This document shows, piece after piece, positions 1-8,305 of a DNA stretch of 22,472 nt (position 1 is the stretch's first letter; every line of letters starts with the position of its first letter). The notes below the pieces were generated by a model that saw nothing but the letters and a program-made list of their open reading frames with translations, was not told where the DNA came from and searched no databases. The stretch lies in NCBI GenBank assembly GCA_017612495.1, contig JAGAFQ010000069.1, positions 1 to 22,472 on the forward strand, in the 5' to 3' direction. This stretch comes from Clostridia bacterium (GTDB taxonomy: Bacteria; Bacillota; Clostridia; Oscillospirales; CAG-272). The position numbers were made by a program, and so were the translations under genes.

Positions 1-989
1 TAAGAATTTACGGCTATAACACGATAGAATCGACCCTCTTCTATTCAAAGATAAAAGAGGGAATGCTCACACCCAAGCAGAAATTCGTCAAGGGCATCCA
101 CTCCGTGCTTTGCTCTCTCGGAATGTATGAAACGTACACGTTTTCGTTTATCAGCCCCAAATATTACGACAAGATAATGCTTGATGCCGCAGACAAAAGA
201 CGCAAAAACGTGGTGATCTCTAACCCCTTGGGTGAGGATACGAGCGTTATGAGAACGACGGCTTTACCTTCGATGCTCGAAGTCATCGCGAGAAACGAGA
301 GCTTCGGCAACGCGGTCTGCGATTTTTATGAGACCGCGACGGTATATCTGCCGAACGAAGACAAAACGAAGCTGCCTTTCGAGAATTTGCAGATCGTTGC
401 CGCATCTCTTTGCAAAAAGAACGACGATAGGGCGTTTTTCCGCTTGAAAGGCAAGATGGATGCGCTGCTTGACTTTGCGAACATCAAGGCGGAATACGTG
501 CCCACATCGCGCGAGCCCTATTTCCACCCCGGCAGACAGGCAGATGTCACGGTGGAGGGCAGAAAGATCGCCACCATCGGTCAGATACACCCCTCGGTTT
601 GCGAAAACTACGGCATTTCGGGCACCTGCTGTGCTGTCGAGATCGACGGCGAAGCGCTCTTTGAGCTTCGCAAAAATGCCGCAAAGCAATATACGCCTTT
701 ACCCAAATTCCCGGCATCCACAAGAGATCTCGCTCTTGTATGCGACGAAAAAACGACGGTCGGCGAGATAGAAAACGTGATGCGAGAGGCAGGCGGAAAG
801 CTGCTTGAAGATATACGCTTCTTTGACGTATATCGCAGCGAGGCGCTCGGCAAGGATAAAAAGAGCCTTGCGTTCAGCCTTGTTTTGCGCGCAAAGGATA
901 AAACTCTCACCGACGAAGACGTTGACCGCCCGATGGCAAAGATACTCAAAGCACTCGAAGAAAAATTCGGCGCTTATTTGCGCAAGTAA
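1..989 (+). CDS. pheT: Phenylalanine--tRNA ligase beta subunit, 3' part (5' truncated by window edge)
   Basis: This is the C-terminal part of the beta chain of the (alpha-beta)2 enzyme that charges tRNA-Phe in the cytosol. The reading frame is open from base 3, and the first visible residues (RIYGYNTIEST) match the end of the B5 domain. The ATG at 63 is therefore internal and not a start. Next comes the catalytically inactive synthetase-like core, with a segment reading NPLGEDTSVMRTTALPS and a segment around FHPGRQADV. The last roughly 95 residues are the ferredoxin-fold anticodon-binding domain, with PKFPASTRDLALV at its start and FFDVYRSEALGKDKKSLAF inside. The gene ends at TAA 987-989, and recA follows behind its own promoter. 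Upstream pheT sequence and pheS, its usual neighbour, would lie outside the window. The identity is secure from these family signatures. Confidence 0.95.
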   Translation, partial: RIYGYNTIESTLFYSKIKEGMLTPKQKFVKGIHSVLCSLGMYETYTFSFISPKYYDKIMLDAADKRRKNVVISNPLGEDTSVMRTTALPSMLEVIARNESFGNAVCDFYETATVYLPNEDKTKLPFENLQIVAASLCKKNDDRAFFRLKGKMDALLDFANIKAEYVPTSREPYFHPGRQADVTVEGRKIATIGQIHPSVCENYGISGTCCAVEIDGEALFELRKNAAKQYTPLPKFPASTRDLALVCDEKTTVGEIENVMREAGGKLLEDIRFFDVYRSEALGKDKKSLAFSLVLRAKDKTLTDEDVDRPMAKILKALEEKFGAYLRK

Positions 990-998
990 ATAAGTTCC

Positions 999-1027
999 TT
1001 GCAAAAAGACGGGTTATATAGTATAAT
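999..1027 (+). promoter_or_regulatory. Sigma-A-type promoter of recA
   Basis: TTGCAA (999-1004), a 17-bp spacer and a perfect TATAAT (1022-1027) predict a start near 1034, about 25 nt before the recA start codon. It lies in the 69-bp gap after pheT. I looked for a LexA box (CGAAC-N4-GTTCG type) around it. The closest match, CGAATATAACTT just downstream of the -10, is too degenerate to call. Confidence 0.75.
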
Positions 1028-1058
1028 AAATCGAATATAACTTATGGGGGTTATCAGA

Positions 1059-2192
1059 ATGAAAGCTGCAAAAGCAAAAAAAGAGACTGCGGTAAGCGTT
1101 GCGGGCGCAGAAGAGCGCGCAAAGGCGCTTGAGACCGCTATCGCAAGAATAGAAAAGGCATACGGCAAGGGCACCATCATGAAGCTCGGCACGAACGAGT
1201 GCATGAATGTCAGCGCCGTTTCCACAGGTTCGCTGACCCTCGATCTGGCGCTCGGCATCGGCGGTTTGCCCAGAGGCAGGATCATCGAAATTTACGGTCC
1301 CGAATCTTCGGGCAAAACGACTTTGGCTCTCCACGCCGTAGCAGAAGTTCAGAAGGCGGGAGGAGAAGCCGCGTTTATTGACGCGGAGCACGCGCTTGAC
1401 CCCATGTATGCAAAGGCGCTCGGCGTCGATATCGAAAACTTATTGGTATCACAGCCCGACAGCGGCGAGCAGGCGCTTGAAGTCGCCGATGCTCTCGTGC
1501 GTTCGGGGGCTGTCGGCATCGTTGTCGTCGACTCCGTTGCCGCGCTCGTTCCCCAGCAGGAGATCGACGGCGATATGGGCGCATCTCACGTCGGCTTGCA
1601 GGCAAGACTTATGAGCCAGGCACTGCGCAAGCTTTCCGGCTCGATTGCAAAGACGAACTGCATAGTCATCTTCATAAATCAGCTCCGTGAAAAGGTCGGC
1701 GTTATGTACGGCAACCCCGAGGTAACTCCCGGCGGACGCGCGCTCAAATTCTACGCTTCCGTCAGAATCGACATACGCAAGACCGATACGCTCAAAAACG
1801 GCACCGAAACATACGGCAACCACGTGCGCTGCAAGGTCGTCAAAAACAAGGTGGCGCCCCCGTTCCGCACTGCCGAATTCGACATCCTTTACGGACGCGG
1901 AATTTCAAAGTCGAGCGAGATCATCGAGATCGGTACGGCGCTCGACATCATCGAAAAGAGCGGCTCATGGTTCTCGTATAACGGCGACAGGATCGGCCAG
2001 GGCAAGGATAATGCGAGAAATTACATCGAGAGCAATCCCGACGTGATGGCGGAGATCGAAGAAAAGATCAAGGCGCGCAAGGATCAGCTTGCCGACACCG
2101 CAGAGGATATTTTAGACGATGACGACGATGACGAGATCGAGGGCGAAAGCGGAGGCTTCGACATCAAGGTCCTCGACATTGACGGCGAATAA
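1059..2192 (+). CDS. recA: Recombinase RecA
   Basis: RecA is the ATP-dependent strand-exchange protein of homologous recombination and the co-protease that triggers SOS. Numbered from ATG 1059 (377 aa), the P-loop GPESSGKT is at about 80-87. Walker B (IVVVDSVAAL) follows near 155. The loop-1 segment VPQQEIDGDMGASHVG follows that, and the loop-2 region contains INQLREKVGVMYGNPEVTPGG. The C-terminus is very acidic, with six consecutive Asp residues near 355. An ATG at 1044 is in frame, but it has no ribosome binding site. The GGGGG at 1046-1050 sits 8 nt before ATG 1059, which gives the usual MKAAK-type N-terminus, so I use 1059. The gene is first in an apparent recA-recX-rimO-pgsA transcript. 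The length is typical of the family. Confidence 0.97.
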   Translation: MKAAKAKKETAVSVAGAEERAKALETAIARIEKAYGKGTIMKLGTNECMNVSAVSTGSLTLDLALGIGGLPRGRIIEIYGPESSGKTTLALHAVAEVQKAGGEAAFIDAEHALDPMYAKALGVDIENLLVSQPDSGEQALEVADALVRSGAVGIVVVDSVAALVPQQEIDGDMGASHVGLQARLMSQALRKLSGSIAKTNCIVIFINQLREKVGVMYGNPEVTPGGRALKFYASVRIDIRKTDTLKNGTETYGNHVRCKVVKNKVAPPFRTAEFDILYGRGISKSSEIIEIGTALDIIEKSGSWFSYNGDRIGQGKDNARNYIESNPDVMAEIEEKIKARKDQLADTAEDILDDDDDDEIEGESGGFDIKVLDIDGE

Positions 2193-2204
2193 AAGATCAA
2201 ACGG

Positions 2205-2228
2205 AAAGGGTGCTTTTTGCGCCTTTTT
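2205..2228 (+). terminator. Terminator-like hairpin between recA and recX (probable attenuator)
   Basis: The arms AAAGGGTGC (2205-2213) and GCGCCTTTT (2219-2227) form a 9-bp stem with two G-U pairs around a TTTTT loop, and the 3' arm runs into a T-tract. It lies 12 nt after the recA stop codon and 20 nt before recX. This is where a partial terminator would let most transcripts stop after recA while some read into recX, an arrangement documented for E. coli recA-recX. Strength here is inferred, not measured. Confidence 0.6.
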
Positions 2229-2248
2229 CGTGCATAAGGGGCATCGGA

Positions 2249-2899
2249 ATGCAGACATCTGTCTTGAAAAAAATAGAATATTCTTCCGATAACTCGACGG
2301 CGATCCTTGTTTTGTCGCTCGATATGCAAAAGGACGCAAGGCTTCCGCTTATGACGGAATATTACGGCGATCTGATATCGAAGCTGTCGACAGGCGACGT
2401 CATATCCGACGAGCTCTTAAAAGAGATACTCACGGCATCCGCGAATACGGCGGCGGTCAAAAGGGGCTTATATCTTCTTGACTATTCCGATACGACAAAG
2501 CGCGGTATGGTGCGAAAGCTTGTGGGCAAGGGAATATCCAAAGAGAGCGCCGCTTTTGCCGCAGATTATCTTGAGGGCAAGAGATATATAAGAGAAGACG
2601 AATATATGAGCCGCGTCATCGAGGCGCTCTATCGCAAAAAATACGGCAGGATAAGGATAAAAAACGAACTTTTCAAAAAAGGATTTTCAAAAGAGGTCAT
2701 CGAAAACGGTTTCGATGGTGAGATCGCAAAATACGATTTTGCCGCCTCTGCCGCAGACGTTTTGAGAAAATACGGCGGAAAAGAGGCTTTTGCAAGCAGA
2801 GAAACGTGGCAGAAAATGCTTGCGAAATTCTATTCGCTCGGCTTTACGTCGGGGGATGTCAGAGAGGCAAAAGACATAATATCAAACGAACAAGACTGA
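2249..2899 (+). CDS. recX: Regulatory protein RecX
   Basis: RecX binds RecA filaments and modulates, usually inhibits, recombinase and co-protease activity. The protein (216 aa from ATG 2249) is built of the three-helix repeats of the family. The clearest is in the middle: LLDYSDTTKRGMVRKLVGKG, then AADYLEGKRYIREDEYMSR and YGRIRIKNELFKKGFSKEVI. The frame is open further upstream, to a GTG-like codon near 2210. That extension would run through the recA-recX hairpin and lacks a binding site. AGGGG at 2236-2240 is 8 nt before ATG 2249, so I choose the shorter form. recX directly follows recA and precedes rimO by 27 nt, consistent with one transcript. Confidence 0.9.
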   Translation: MQTSVLKKIEYSSDNSTAILVLSLDMQKDARLPLMTEYYGDLISKLSTGDVISDELLKEILTASANTAAVKRGLYLLDYSDTTKRGMVRKLVGKGISKESAAFAADYLEGKRYIREDEYMSRVIEALYRKKYGRIRIKNELFKKGFSKEVIENGFDGEIAKYDFAASAADVLRKYGGKEAFASRETWQKMLAKFYSLGFTSGDVREAKDIISNEQD

Positions 2900-2926
2900 T
2901 CAGCCAAACAGCAATAGGAGATAAAA

Positions 2927-4258
2927 ATGGCAAAGAAACCGACAATAGGTTTTATTTCTCTCGGCTGCCCGAAAAACCAGGTAGATACCGAGATAATGCT
3001 TCACAAGATACACGAGGCGGGATATGACATCACGCCGAATGAGGGAGAAGCCGATATCGTTATCGTCAACACCTGCGCCTTTATCCAAAGCGCAAAAGAA
3101 GAGGCGGTCGATACGGTTTTGGATATAGCGGAACTCAAAAACGACAACTTAAAGGCGATAATCGTCACGGGCTGTCTTTCTCAAATGTATAAAGAGGAAC
3201 TGCTTTCGGAACTGCCGGAGGTCGATGCCGTAGTGGGCGTCGCGTCTATGAAAGATATCGTTTCGGTAGTCGACAAAATAGCAAAGGGCGAAAAAAAGAT
3301 AGCTTGTGTGCGCGACCTTTCTGAATTTGAATTCGGCAAGGATAGGATCCTCACAACGCCCGAATTCGCGCCGTATATAAAGATCGCCGAGGGCTGCGAT
3401 CACCGCTGCACATACTGCGTTATCCCCAATCTGCGCGGAAGCTTTAAGAGCCGCCCGCTCGAAGACATCATATCCGAGGCAAAAGATCTTGAAGCGCTCG
3501 GCGCAAAGGAATTAACGATCGTTGCGCAGGATATCACCTCGTGGGGCGTCGATATTTACGGCAAGCCGTCGCTTGCGCTGCTTATCGGCGAGATAACGAA
3601 AAACACGAATATCCCGTGGATACGTCTGCTCTACGGCTATATGGATAAGATCGACGACGAGCTTATCGAAGAGATGAGAACGAACGAGCGCGTTTTGCAC
3701 TATATCGATCTGCCCATACAGCACATGTCGAACGACGTTTTGCGCAGAATGAACCGCCGCGACAAGTATGAGAGCATCGTCGAGACGGCGAAGAAACTGC
3801 GAAAAGCCATTCCCGACATCGTTATACGTTCAACGGTGATAGTCGGCTTTCCGGGAGAGACCGAAGAAGATTTCGAGACGCTTTGCCGCGGCATAAAAGA
3901 GGTAAAGTTCGAGCGTCTCGGTGTATTCAAATATTCGCGCGAAGAAGGAACTCCCGCATATTCATTTGAAGATCAGATAAACGAACAGACAAAGCAGGAC
4001 AGGCAGGATATTTTGATGGAAACGCAGATAGGCATTTCCGAAAAATTCTTATCCCGTATGCTTTCAAAAACTCTTTTGGTCCTCTGCGAGGGCTATGACA
4101 GAGATAACAAGATATATTACGGAAGAAGCTATGCCGACGCCGCCGACATTGACGGCAAGGTATATTTCCGCGCAAAGCATCCCTGCGAGCCGGGCGAATT
4201 CGTGAAGGTCAAGATCACCGATACGCTCGATTATGATTTGTTGGGTGAAGAAGCTTAA
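2927..4258 (+). CDS. rimO: Ribosomal protein uS12 methylthiotransferase RimO
   Basis: RimO is a radical-SAM iron-sulfur enzyme that methylthiolates the conserved Asp of ribosomal protein S12. The 443-aa protein has the three N-terminal cluster cysteines at about C14 (SLGCPKNQVD), C50 (NTCAFI) and C83 (TGCLSQ). The radical-SAM CxxxCxxC lies at 157/161/164 (EGCDHRCTYC). A TIM-barrel region with IRLLYGYMDKIDDE and LPIQHMSNDVLRRMNR follows, and a C-terminal TRAM domain with beta-rich sequence ends in a YDLLGE motif. The SLGCPKNxVD start and the YDL ending favour RimO over the tRNA enzyme MiaB. The start ATG 2927 has AGGAG about 7 nt upstream. Position in the recA operon next to pgsA is a common Clostridia arrangement. 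Confidence 0.94.
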   Translation: MAKKPTIGFISLGCPKNQVDTEIMLHKIHEAGYDITPNEGEADIVIVNTCAFIQSAKEEAVDTVLDIAELKNDNLKAIIVTGCLSQMYKEELLSELPEVDAVVGVASMKDIVSVVDKIAKGEKKIACVRDLSEFEFGKDRILTTPEFAPYIKIAEGCDHRCTYCVIPNLRGSFKSRPLEDIISEAKDLEALGAKELTIVAQDITSWGVDIYGKPSLALLIGEITKNTNIPWIRLLYGYMDKIDDELIEEMRTNERVLHYIDLPIQHMSNDVLRRMNRRDKYESIVETAKKLRKAIPDIVIRSTVIVGFPGETEEDFETLCRGIKEVKFERLGVFKYSREEGTPAYSFEDQINEQTKQDRQDILMETQIGISEKFLSRMLSKTLLVLCEGYDRDNKIYYGRSYADAADIDGKVYFRAKHPCEPGEFVKVKITDTLDYDLLGEEA

Positions 4259-4317
4259 AAGATGTATCTTTCAGACGATTCGGCGCTGTGCCGCCGACAG
4301 AAAGGATTAGTGTCAAT

Positions 4318-4902
4318 ATGAAAAAACTGAATTTGCCCAATAAGTTAACACTTCTTCGTGTGCTTTTGGTGCCTGCTTTCGTTGTGTTTTTGGTAATAGA
4401 TTTTACGCACGTACCCGAGCTTTATGCGCGTCTTATCGCGGCGGCGATCTTCGGTATATGCTCATTTACCGATATGCTTGACGGAAAGATAGCGAGAAAG
4501 CATGATCTTATCACCAACTTCGGAAAATTTATGGATCCTCTTGCCGATAAGTTTATGGTATTCGCGGCGCTTTTGTGCATTTGCTCATCAAGCTATTTTG
4601 CGTCGATACGCGCTTTTGCGGTCTGGGCGGCGCTGATAGTATTTTTCAGAGAACTTGCCATAACGTCGATGCGCCTTTTGGTCGTCAACGCAAGCGGCGT
4701 TGTCATAGCGGCGAACTGGATGGGCAAGGTCAAGACCGTTTCGCAGATAATATTTATTTTATCGGCACTCCTCGAGGTCGATCTGCTTTGGGATATACCC
4801 GTTTTGACCTACGTTTCGATGGCTGTCATGACGTTCTTTACGATAGCATCGGGCATAAACTATATGAAAGCCTATTGGAAAGCCATCGACCCCGAGAATT
4901 AA
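4318..4902 (+). CDS. pgsA: CDP-diacylglycerol--glycerol-3-phosphate 3-phosphatidyltransferase
   Basis: This membrane enzyme makes phosphatidylglycerol phosphate from CDP-diacylglycerol and glycerol-3-phosphate, the committed step to phosphatidylglycerol and cardiolipin. The protein (194 aa) carries the full CDP-alcohol phosphotransferase signature: D52, D55-G56, A59-R60, G69, D73 and D77 in the segment around TDMLDGKIARKHDL. About five hydrophobic segments follow. The opening MKKLNLPNKLTLLRVLLVP is typical of PgsA. An upstream in-frame ATG at 4288 would add ten unrelated residues, so ATG 4318 is used, with AAAGGA at 4301-4306 as its binding site. A 6-bp hairpin (4280-4297) lies just before that site. 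It is the last gene before the terminator at 4927-4957. Confidence 0.93.
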   Translation: MKKLNLPNKLTLLRVLLVPAFVVFLVIDFTHVPELYARLIAAAIFGICSFTDMLDGKIARKHDLITNFGKFMDPLADKFMVFAALLCICSSSYFASIRAFAVWAALIVFFRELAITSMRLLVVNASGVVIAANWMGKVKTVSQIIFILSALLEVDLLWDIPVLTYVSMAVMTFFTIASGINYMKAYWKAIDPEN

Positions 4903-4926
4903 AAAATAAAAATTAAAAATCAAGAG

Positions 4927-4957
4927 AAAAGCGGCACTCGAAAGTGTCGCTTTTTTT
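4927..4957 (+). terminator. Intrinsic terminator after pgsA
   Basis: AAAAGCGGCACT and AGTGTCGCTTTT pair into a 12-bp stem with one G-U pair around a CGAA tetraloop, followed by a run of T. It closes the recA-recX-rimO-pgsA transcript. The rest of the 201-bp gap to the next gene is AT-rich and holds a candidate promoter. Confidence 0.88.
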
Positions 4958-5008
4958 CGCCCCCGTTTGACGGATTTGTGAATTCGCCGTGAAATATCAA
5001 TAAAAATG

Positions 5009-5037
5009 TAGATTTTTATGCAGATTTATGGTAAAAT
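5009..5037 (+). promoter_or_regulatory. Candidate promoter of the ABC/GldG-like operon (extended -10)
   Basis: An extended -10, TG-G-TAAAAT, lies at 5029-5037. A poor -35 (TAGATT, 5009-5014) sits 17 bp upstream of the TAAAAT. The predicted start is near 5044, giving a leader of about 60 nt. A weaker alternative is TTGACG (4967-4972) with TGAAAT (4990-4995). A TAAAAAT/ATTTTTA inverted repeat lies just upstream, near the -35. Confidence 0.45.
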
Positions 5038-5103
5038 GTAAAAGTATTGTGAGCAGTCTCGCAAAAAAACTCCGGGATTATTCCTAAAAGGAGATTTTCA
5101 AGA

Positions 5104-6069
5104 ATGATCGAAATCAAAAATTTAACTAAAAAGTTCGGCGACATAATCGCGCTCGACAATGTTTCGTTTGAGGTAAACGACGGCGAGATCGTCGGTTTTC
5201 TGGGCCCCAACGGCGCGGGCAAATCGACGACGATGAATATTCTGACGGGCTATCTTTCGTCGACGCTCGGCAGCGCTACCGTTGACGGGCTCGATATTTT
5301 GGAGCATCCGAACGAAGCAAAAAAGATGATCGGCTTTTTGCCCGAACAGCCGCCGCTCTATCTCGATATGACGGTCGAGGAATATCTCAATTTCATATAC
5401 GATCTCAAAGATTGCAAGCTCGACAGAAAAAAGCATCTTGAAGAGATCTGCGAGGTCGTCAAGATAAAAGACGTTTACGGCCGTCTGATACGCAATCTTT
5501 CAAAGGGATATAAACAGCGTATCGGCATCGCGCAGGCGCTTGTGGGCAACCCGAAGGTGATAATCTTCGACGAGCCGACCGTCGGTCTTGACCCGAAGCA
5601 GATCGTTGAGATAAGAAATCTCATCCGCACGCTCGGCAAAAATCACACCGTTATTTTGAGCACGCACATTCTGCCCGAGGTGCAAAGCGTCTGCGACAGA
5701 ATAGTGATCATCGCAAACGGCAAGATCGTTGCAAACGAAAAGACCGAAAACATATCTTCCCTTATGGACGGCATCGGCCGTTTGCAGGCGCAGATCTGCG
5801 GCGATACCGAGAGCGTTCTTTCGGCAATACGCAAGGTGTCGGGCGTCAGAGTTGCTCAATTTGTCGGCAAAAGAGAGGCGGGCTCTTCGCTCTATCTTAT
5901 CGAGGGCGAGGCGGGAGTCGATATCAGAAAACCGCTCTTTGCGGCACTTTCAAAAGAAAATTACGCTTTGATAGGACTTGAATCTGCCGGCGCGAGCCTT
6001 GAGGACGTCTTCCTCTCGCTCGTCAGCTCAAAGGATAAAGAGAAAAAGTCCAAAAAGTCAAGTGACTGA
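5104..6069 (+). CDS. ABC transporter ATP-binding protein, GldA-like
   Basis: This is a cytoplasmic ATPase subunit of an ABC-2-type exporter. All nucleotide-binding motifs are present and intact: Walker A GPNGAGKST (34-42), Q-loop Gln82 in LPEQPP, signature LSKGYKQR (132-139), Walker B VIIFDE (152-157), D-loop GLD (161-163) and switch His188. About 100 residues after the ATPase core form the C-terminal extension typical of drug/GldA-type ATPases, and the last dozen residues are rich in Lys and Ser. AAAGGAG lies before ATG 5104. The permease gene starts 23 bp downstream, followed by GldG-like and DUF4340 genes, which makes this the energy subunit of a four-gene complex. GldA is the family name from Bacteroidetes gliding motility. 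Gliding is not implied here, and the substrate is unknown. Confidence 0.9.
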   Translation: MIEIKNLTKKFGDIIALDNVSFEVNDGEIVGFLGPNGAGKSTTMNILTGYLSSTLGSATVDGLDILEHPNEAKKMIGFLPEQPPLYLDMTVEEYLNFIYDLKDCKLDRKKHLEEICEVVKIKDVYGRLIRNLSKGYKQRIGIAQALVGNPKVIIFDEPTVGLDPKQIVEIRNLIRTLGKNHTVILSTHILPEVQSVCDRIVIIANGKIVANEKTENISSLMDGIGRLQAQICGDTESVLSAIRKVSGVRVAQFVGKREAGSSLYLIEGEAGVDIRKPLFAALSKENYALIGLESAGASLEDVFLSLVSSKDKEKKSKKSSD

Positions 6070-6092
6070 CAAAATTTGAAAGGATAAACAAA

Positions 6093-6803
6093 ATGTTAGC
6101 GATTTACAAGCGCGAAATGCGCGCATATTTTACGACTCCGATAGGCTTCGTTGTCATTGCGCTCTATTTTGCAATGACCGCGGCGGTTTTCGCTCTGACA
6201 GTCTTGTTCTCCGCCGAAAGCACGCATATCGACTATTATTTTCTTGCGCAGATCTTGATCTTCATCATTTTGATACCGCTTTTGACGATGAAACTTTTCA
6301 GCGAAGAAAAGAGAATGAAAACGGAACAGCTGCTTTTGACCTCTCCTATCGGGCTCAATGCCATGGTAATGGGCAAATTTTCAGCGGCATTCACGATGTT
6401 TGCCTGCCAATTTGCGCTATCGACCTTTATCAATACCATGATAACCGATCTTTACGGCAAGGTGAATTTTGCCGTCGTCATCGGCAATTCCGTTGCGATA
6501 CTTTTAATAGGCGCGGCGTTCTGCGCCATCGGCTGCTTTTTTTCATCTCTTACCGAAAACCAGATAGTCGCCGCCGTTTCTACCATAGCGGCACTCGCCG
6601 TTTTGGTGGGTCTCAATTTGTTATCGTCTTTACTTGACGGCGGATTTTTGGTCAAGATGATCTCGTGGATCTCCATTTGGGAAAGATATAACACCTTTAC
6701 CTACGGATATCTGCATATCGGCTCGCTCATCTATTTTGCATCGTTCGTCGTGATATTTCTGTTCTTGACGGTGCGCGTATATGAGCGCAAGCGTTGGGCG
6801 TGA
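6093..6803 (+). CDS. ABC-2 type permease, GldF-like
   Basis: This is an integral membrane subunit (236 aa) that would pair with the upstream ATPase. The first residues (MLAIYKREMRAYFTTPIGF) are the amphipathic start typical of ABC-2 permeases in the GldF/NosY group. About six membrane segments follow, at roughly 18-40, 50-66, 95-115, 125-150, 155-178 and 208-230. The cytoplasmic loop FSEEKRMKTEQLLLTSPI after the second segment is a recognisable coupling region. AAAGGA is 8-9 nt before ATG 6093. The stop at 6801-6803 is 14 bp before the likely start of the next gene, so the genes are surely co-transcribed. Substrate cannot be read from the sequence. Confidence 0.87.
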   Translation: MLAIYKREMRAYFTTPIGFVVIALYFAMTAAVFALTVLFSAESTHIDYYFLAQILIFIILIPLLTMKLFSEEKRMKTEQLLLTSPIGLNAMVMGKFSAAFTMFACQFALSTFINTMITDLYGKVNFAVVIGNSVAILLIGAAFCAIGCFFSSLTENQIVAAVSTIAALAVLVGLNLLSSLLDGGFLVKMISWISIWERYNTFTYGYLHIGSLIYFASFVVIFLFLTVRVYERKRWA

Positions 6804-6817
6804 AAGGTTTGGTGAAT

Positions 6818-8305
6818 ATGATGAACAAAGAACTTTTCAAAACAAAAAGGGCAAGATACGGCTCCGTTGCCGTCGCTTTCACGGTGATCTTCATTGCCGC
6901 CATAATCGTTTTCAACGTTATCTTTACCGCGCTTTCAAACAAATACGGCTTCTTTGTCGATATGACCGACAACAGCATGTATTCGCTCTCCGAAGAAACG
7001 AAAAACCTGCTTGCGGACGTTCGTGAGCCGGTGAGGATCATCTTTATGAGCCCCGAAGAAGACATAGTCACGGGGGTATATACGTCGCTCATCTGGAATC
7101 TTGCAAAGTCGCTCGAACGCGAATTCGATTTTATCACCGTTGACTATATCGACACGATATCGAATCCGGGTCTCAGCTCAAAATATACGACTACGACCGC
7201 AGAATCGGTCTTTATGACCGACGTTGTCGTTGAGCAGGTCTCAAGAGGCACGTTTCTCAAATATTCGCAGTCGGCATTCTTTATGTACGACGACGAATCG
7301 GGCGAGATGCTCGGCTTCAACGGCGAACTCAAATTCGTCTCGGCGATCTTGCAGCTGACCGCAAAGGACGAAATGATAATGTATTATACCACCGGCCACG
7401 GCGAAACGATGCCCAAGGCGCTTATCGAGCTTTTCACCAATGCCGGCTTCAAGGCAAAGCAGATAGACCTTGCGCACGAAGATCTCGACGATGACGCAAG
7501 AGTGCTTATAATTTACGATCCGACCTACGACTTCATCGGCACCGCCGCCGAGGACGGCGCAAAGAGCGAGATAGACAAGATAGACGACTTTTTGGATGCT
7601 TTCGGCAATCTTATGGTCTTTGTAAATCCCGATACGCCGGCTCTGCCCGATCTTTATGAATTCCTTGAAGAATGGGGCATATCATATAAGCAAAGCACCA
7701 TTGTCAAGGATAAGGCAAGCTCCCTCACCACAGACGGCTACACCATAAGCGCGACTTATACGACCGAGGGTCTTGGCTCATCGCTTCACAAGCATATCCG
7801 CGAAAACCTCGAATCACAGCCTATGGCAGTCGTAAAAAGAGCGATGCCCATCGATATCCTCTACGCTGAAAAATGGGTCGCCATCGGCGATGCGCAAAGA
7901 GATGTTTCGGCGGTGCTCACGTCGACTCCTTCCGCCGAGGCGGTTTGCAGAGGCGTTTTGGTCGGCACGGATACTTATAATCTTGTCACCCTTTCAAGAG
8001 AATCGCGCTACGACAAGAACACTCTGCGCTATTCATACGTTTTCGCAAGCGGCTCTACGATGTTTGCCGACGAAACGTATCTCAATTCCTCTTCATATTC
8101 AAACAACGATATCGTCTATAATATGATGCTCAATATGGGTCTTGACAAAGTGCCCGTATCCATCGACTATAAGAAATTCGACGATTCGACGCTCGATATC
8201 ACCACAAAGACCGCGACCGCATGGACAGTCGTTTTGGCGGTAGTCGTACCGGTCGTTGTTTTGGGCGCAGGTCTTTTGGTATGCACAAGGAGAAAGCATT
8301 TATGA
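6818..8305 (+). CDS. GldG-like ABC-associated auxiliary membrane protein
   Basis: Numbered from ATG 6818, the protein is 495 aa. It has one membrane segment near residues 15-40, a large presumably extracytoplasmic region of about 420 residues, and a second membrane segment at the very C-terminus (VVLAVVVPVVVLGAGLLVC) followed by a short basic tail. The region after the first segment contains DMTDNSMYSLSEETKNLL, the hallmark opening of the GldG/ABC_transp_aux domain, and a segment like ...MYYTTGHGE... is also typical. A TTG at 6794 and a GTG at 6800 are in frame and would overlap the permease. ATG 6818 or 6821 with AAAGG at 6803-6807 is more likely. The gene ends in an ATGA overlap with the DUF4340 gene. 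It is probably an accessory domain of the exporter, with unknown ligand. Confidence 0.82.
   Translation: MMNKELFKTKRARYGSVAVAFTVIFIAAIIVFNVIFTALSNKYGFFVDMTDNSMYSLSEETKNLLADVREPVRIIFMSPEEDIVTGVYTSLIWNLAKSLEREFDFITVDYIDTISNPGLSSKYTTTTAESVFMTDVVVEQVSRGTFLKYSQSAFFMYDDESGEMLGFNGELKFVSAILQLTAKDEMIMYYTTGHGETMPKALIELFTNAGFKAKQIDLAHEDLDDDARVLIIYDPTYDFIGTAAEDGAKSEIDKIDDFLDAFGNLMVFVNPDTPALPDLYEFLEEWGISYKQSTIVKDKASSLTTDGYTISATYTTEGLGSSLHKHIRENLESQPMAVVKRAMPIDILYAEKWVAIGDAQRDVSAVLTSTPSAEAVCRGVLVGTDTYNLVTLSRESRYDKNTLRYSYVFASGSTMFADETYLNSSSYSNNDIVYNMMLNMGLDKVPVSIDYKKFDDSTLDITTKTATAWTVVLAVVVPVVVLGAGLLVCTRRKHL

Noticed and set aside
264..689. Long minus-strand open frame inside pheT (141 codons)
   Set aside because: It is antisense to a clear pheT frame and has no recognisable protein. 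Similar shadows occur across every conserved gene here.
973..994. Terminator after pheT (CTTATTT/AAATAAG inverted repeat)
   Set aside because: The stem is A-T only, overlaps the stop codon and is not followed by a T-run.
1031..1045. LexA-like box just downstream of the recA -10
   Set aside because: Only one half-site is close to CGAAC. The second half does not match.
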